From assembly GCA_030549335.1 (NCBI GenBank), contig CM060195.1, forward strand, positions 8,215,001 to 8,279,000: a stretch of 64,000 nt of DNA. The letters run 5' to 3'. Both the position numbers and the translations under genes were made by a program. Shown here piece by piece: positions 60,596 through 64,000 of the stretch (position 1 is the first letter of the stretch; each line of letters opens with the position of its first letter). Source of the stretch: Pontederia crassipes. Taxonomy: Eukaryota; Streptophyta; Magnoliopsida; Commelinales; Pontederiaceae. The notes under the pieces are model-generated. The model did not search any database and was not told the origin of the DNA. It saw nothing but the letters and a program-made list of their open reading frames with translations.

Positions 60596-61782
60596 TATGG
60601 CTAGTGGGCTCCTTTAATCATAAAATAGATAATGGCTTGGAGCATGAAGTGTTCGCTTTAAAAATGGAAGTAATAGTCAAATAACTAGAATTTTTTTAAC
60701 TTTTTAGTGAGATTTTCGGTGTCAGAAAAGTGGTGCCGACGGTTTAATTCGTGCAGCGCTAAAAAGCACATTATTTATATATTAAAGATCGTCCCACAAT
60801 CGAGTGTAATTAATTTGCTTAAATCGCGTACAACTAATTTGCTTAAATCGCATACTTGATGATGATAAATAAAATTTTCAATAAAAATATTTTATATTTA
60901 CAAAAATTTAAATTCAAAATTTTGAATATTTACAAAAATTCAAATTCAAAATTTTGAATAAGTGAAGAAGAATTTAATATTCGACGAGAGGAGGGAGGAG
61001 AATTTGGCTGACACAAAGTGATGTCTTTCCATCCTCACCCTGCATTGACCCGGTCTTCAAACTCTGACCTCATCCCAAGGATCACTCCCCATCCGGTTTG
61101 AAATTAGGTCGTTTCGAATTATTGGAAATTAAACCGGATGACTCAATTGCTCCGATTTAATATAAGTTTTATATAAAAAATATTTTAAATAAATTAACAA
61201 AAATATAAATATATTAATTATAAAGTTCTAATTTTATTTCTATTATAAATATGATCATTTTATACATATTATAAAATAATATAATATATAAATAATACAA
61301 ATTTAATAATTTATAATAAAAATATATATTATAATAATAAATATGAATGGATATATCCAAAATAGGCCTAGTTTGATCCGTGGTCGCCCCCTAAGTTACA
61401 ATGGCCATTTAGGTAGAAGAAAACATCTACAATGAAGAACTAGCGTGCATCAAAATTGTAGGTTCCTCTTATCTTCGCAAAGGAAAAAAAAATGCAACAG
61501 AAATCGAGCGTTTCGTTAGGACACAATGCCAATAATCCAAACTATCATTTATAACATAACCATGATCAAAGCCATTATACATAAATAAATAAATAAAGAA
61601 CAGACAACCAATACGCTGAGTATTGCGAATTTTATACCGTAAATCGAATAATAGGTGGTTCGTAAATTGGTGTAAGAGTCCAGGAACGCTGGAACAAGGC
61701 CAATTAACGCTGGACAAAACCACACTGAACATAAAACAACAGTTGTTCAAAAGGCAAAGAAATAGCAGTTTAGCAACAAAAA
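60596..61782. other. Intergenic; 3' flank of the clathrin assembly gene
   Basis: Nothing recognised at 60600-61400 apart from a direct repeat of 'acaaaaattcaaattcaaaattttgaat' words near 60900-60960. 61440-61782 is likely 3' UTR of the minus-strand gene; frames there (61469-61927) overlap UTR and are not genes. Confidence 0.4.
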
Positions 61783-63771
61783 TCAATACGTGGGGTAGTA
61801 GAAACCCCCGGCAGTATGGTAAGTTGCCGGCATCCCGTAAGGCATGGCCGTGTTCGGAATGAAACTGGTCTGAAGTTTGGCTAAGCTTGCCTGACCTTGC
61901 ATACCATCCTTGGCGTACTGTTGCCACATGACCTGCTCCTGGACCAGCAGCTGCTGCTTCTTTTCTACTTCTGCCATCTGAACGTAGGAAGGTGGAGGGA
62001 TACTTAGAGATGCTGCAAATGGATCCTGTCCAACTGTCTGTACAGTACCATCCGGTGCGGGCAAAGCCAACACCGGGGTGGTGCTCTTGCCAGGGCCAGG
62101 CAAAGCCACACTGCTGGAGCTCCCCCCATTCATTTGTGCATTCACATGCTGCCTCACCGCACCTTGGTCATACATGCCATTAAGAAGCAGCGGATCCAAA
62201 CCTCCACCCATTGCAGCCTTTTGCTTCGAGAGGTTGCTTGCCGTCTCCACAAGGGCAAGCTCCCAATCTGCTTTGCCAGGCTCTGCTGCAGGTGTCTGCC
62301 ATGCAGAGGTCACTTGAGATTCCCCATTGGCAGATGGGAAGGCCTCCCATGAACCATTGGTACCATTGGCTGCCACTGGCCCCTGAAACAGCGCCAGCGC
62401 AAGTCTGTTTGAATGGTCCTCTGCTGATACAGCCTCATCTCTTAGATTGATCAACTCTCCCTCTTGCTGCAGTGGAGGCTTGGTAGGTTCCTCAACCTTC
62501 TTTGATTCTGGCTGCTCTTCCTTGTAATCAAAGGGTGCCGGAAGAGCCTTAATGCTGTTCATATCTGGCTCTGGTTCTTCAACCTGAGAATTTGCTGGTG
62601 CAGGGAGAGGCTCTCTTGCGGGACTCTTTGGCCTCCTCATCCGGTCCCTCATGAACTCTTCTAGGGTCTCTAAAAGCTTGTCTGAAATGCGTTGGACGTC
62701 TGGATACTCTGATGAGCGGGCCACCCCAGTGTCCTTGCACCAAGCATAAAAGCCACAAAGCTCATCAATCTGTTTAGCAGCACTGGCATATGCTTCGAAA
62801 GACTTTACACAGTCAGAGGGTTCCATGTCAAAGAAGCGGTCTAAAAGGATGGCTAGTATCTCACACATGTCAGCATAGAGCTGGAAGCTTTCTCTCACGA
62901 TTGGGTATAGAGCAATGAGAATCATCCTGCTATGTTTTGCATTTCCAGTGGGTCGGCAGGCAAGGAAGCGGCCCAGCAACTGCTGAAGATGGTGCATCCT
63001 CCCAAGCACCCTCTCTGGTTTCATATCCTTCAACGGGGTTGGTGGCTTCTTCCCTTCTCCATCCCTCCGTTCATCATAAGAAGTACTACCATTTCCAGGT
63101 GGTGAAGAGTATGAGGACCTTACACCATTTCCAGGTGGTGATGAGTATGAAGACCTTCCACCATTTCCAGGTGGTGATGAGTATGAGGACCTTCCATGAC
63201 TCCCGTAGTTATAAGGATCAGGTTCTCCATATTCGTAACGATCTCGTGGGGGAGATTTCCAATCATCTCTTGGAGACTGCTGTGCATGGCTTCCACCGCC
63301 TTGCTTCTTCTCATAGACCAAGCATTCTAGCTTTTGATCCAGATAGAGGGCATATGTTCGAACGAAGCCTGAATGATCCCAGGAGTTAGAATGCGCGTCA
63401 TCACGAAAGTCAGACATGTTGAGCAGGCGGGTGCCTCTCCTGGTAGCATACATGATCTCGTTCTGGAAAGAAGGATCTCCATCAGTCATGAGGCGATGGA
63501 CCAGCATGAGTGCCTTGAGAGCCACAACCCAGTCATGCGTTTTGCTGAGCCGCTTTGACACAGCAGCAATGCAGGCACTCACATAACCCCTTGAATAGGA
63601 TGTCATGCTGAGGATCTCCCTGAAATACTTCTCGTCAGCAGGTTCATCATCATGGCTTGTTGCCTTGACAATCGCCACATCCAGCTCAGGAGCCATGTTA
63701 CTAGACACCTTGGCCAAGCCAATGCTGGTCTGGTCTTTCACTGCTCCAAGAGCCTTCCTGAAGGGTGCCAT
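61783..63771 (-). CDS. AP180/CALM-type clathrin assembly protein (ANTH domain)
   Basis: An endocytic adaptor that binds phosphoinositides at the plasma membrane and helps build clathrin coats. It is a single open frame of 662 residues starting MAPFRKALGAVKDQTSIGLA, the family's usual start. The ANTH domain begins at about residue 20 with LDVAIVKATSHDDEPADEKY (the phosphoinositide-binding region). It continues through DWVVALKALMLVHRLMTDGD and FVRTYALYLDQKLE, is split by a ~95-residue hydrophilic linker, and resumes at MKPERVLGRMHHLQQLLGRF to about residue 390. The linker holds three tandem GRSSYSSPPGNG-type repeats (36 bp each, 63089-63200). The unstructured tail has ELINLRDE and QDPFAASLSIPPPSYVQM, candidate clathrin/AP-2 binding motifs. 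Length and linker resemble the Arabidopsis At2g25430/At4g32285 subgroup. Only 229 bp of upstream sequence is in the window; an AG just before the ATG could end a 5' UTR intron. Confidence 0.93.
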   Translation of the reverse strand: MAPFRKALGAVKDQTSIGLAKVSSNMAPELDVAIVKATSHDDEPADEKYFREILSMTSYSRGYVSACIAAVSKRLSKTHDWVVALKALMLVHRLMTDGDPSFQNEIMYATRRGTRLLNMSDFRDDAHSNSWDHSGFVRTYALYLDQKLECLVYEKKQGGGSHAQQSPRDDWKSPPRDRYEYGEPDPYNYGSHGRSSYSSPPGNGGRSSYSSPPGNGVRSSYSSPPGNGSTSYDERRDGEGKKPPTPLKDMKPERVLGRMHHLQQLLGRFLACRPTGNAKHSRMILIALYPIVRESFQLYADMCEILAILLDRFFDMEPSDCVKSFEAYASAAKQIDELCGFYAWCKDTGVARSSEYPDVQRISDKLLETLEEFMRDRMRRPKSPAREPLPAPANSQVEEPEPDMNSIKALPAPFDYKEEQPESKKVEEPTKPPLQQEGELINLRDEAVSAEDHSNRLALALFQGPVAANGTNGSWEAFPSANGESQVTSAWQTPAAEPGKADWELALVETASNLSKQKAAMGGGLDPLLLNGMYDQGAVRQHVNAQMNGGSSSSVALPGPGKSTTPVLALPAPDGTVQTVGQDPFAASLSIPPPSYVQMAEVEKKQQLLVQEQVMWQQYAKDGMQGQASLAKLQTSFIPNTAMPYGMPATYHTAGGFYYPTY
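63089..63200 (-). repeat. Three 36-bp in-frame repeats in the clathrin assembly gene
   Basis: The phrase ccaccatttccaggtggtga..gagtatgaggacctt repeats three times at 36-bp spacing with few changes, each encoding a Ser/Pro/Gly-rich dodecapeptide in the ANTH linker. Confidence 0.9.
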
Positions 63772-64000
63772 TTCTTTTTGCTGTCAACCGCACCAATCTA
63801 CTTGCCGCTGCTAGCTTGGTCACTGAAACAAACCCCTCCAAATACAAGATTCGGGTACCTTTACTAGTGAAAAGACTGCTGATCACAGAATTATTTGACC
63901 CCGATGCCGCAGATCCAGATCTGCCAAGTTTGGTTGGTCACTTGTAAATGGAAATAAAAGCAAAATGACGATCACCAAACTAGTACTCGTGTTAAAGCCG

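Noticed and set aside
61992..63558. Plus-strand open frames of up to 150 codons
   Set aside because: They lie antisense to the conserved clathrin assembly protein and have no family features.

Overview
This is a 64 kb piece of a plant nuclear genome. The genes are spliced with GT..AG introns, intergenic DNA is AT-rich, and plant retrotransposons (Ty1/copia, Ty3/gypsy of the Athila/Tat kind, L1- and RTE-type LINEs), Helitron-like ends and TIR elements fill most of the space. Gene structures and repeat style suggest a monocot outside the grasses, but the species cannot be fixed from sequence alone.

Five host genes can be supported. (1) Very-long-chain enoyl-CoA reductase (ECR/CER10 type), minus strand, 15.5-17.6 kb, four exons, 310 residues. 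(2) A protein of the uncharacterised At3g17950-like family, plus strand, 19.5-20.6 kb, whose reading frame runs into an inserted solo LTR. (3) An XBAT31-like ankyrin-RING E3 ubiquitin ligase, minus strand, 29.5-32.5 kb, eight exons, 442 residues. (4) Cytosolic ribosomal protein eL36, plus strand, 51.9-53.3 kb, three coding exons, 110 residues. (5) An AP180/CALM-type clathrin assembly protein with an ANTH domain, minus strand, 61.8-63.8 kb, one coding exon, 662 residues. They are unrelated housekeeping and trafficking genes and form no pathway together.

Layout. 1-15 kb: nested, decayed Athila/Tat-like gypsy LTRs, a nested 2.2 kb gypsy-type solo LTR, copies of a TGTTGG..CCTACA solo-LTR family, and a decayed copia element. 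15.5-22.7 kb: the ECR and At3g17950-like genes and a 1.9 kb solo LTR. 23.0-28.0 kb: a nearly complete but inactivated Tork/Tnt1-like copia element with LTRs, primer-binding site and 5-bp target duplication. 29.5-32.5 kb: XBAT31-like gene. 32.5-38 kb: AT-rich intergenic DNA. 38-43.4 kb: an inactivated L1-type LINE with an RNase H domain. 43.5-46.85 kb: a long-TIR element holding a partly duplicated solo LTR and a MITE. 48-49.4 kb: gypsy-LTR and RTE remnants. 50.27-53.3 kb: a 108-bp tandem array followed by the eL36 gene. 54.36-60.6 kb: Helitron-like sequence with one clear 3' end, several 5'-like ends and a GC-rich 26-bp minisatellite. 61.8-63.8 kb: clathrin assembly gene.

The most interesting observation is the array of about ten 108-bp units directly upstream of the eL36 gene. 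Nearly every unit carries a TGGGCY (site II) word plus CCAAT/ATTGG words, the motif set typical of plant ribosomal-protein promoters, so it looks like an amplified promoter cassette. A second is the solo-LTR family, whose U3 carries variable numbers of about 187-bp repeats and a copy-specific core of palindromic or inverted words upstream of a conserved TATA box.
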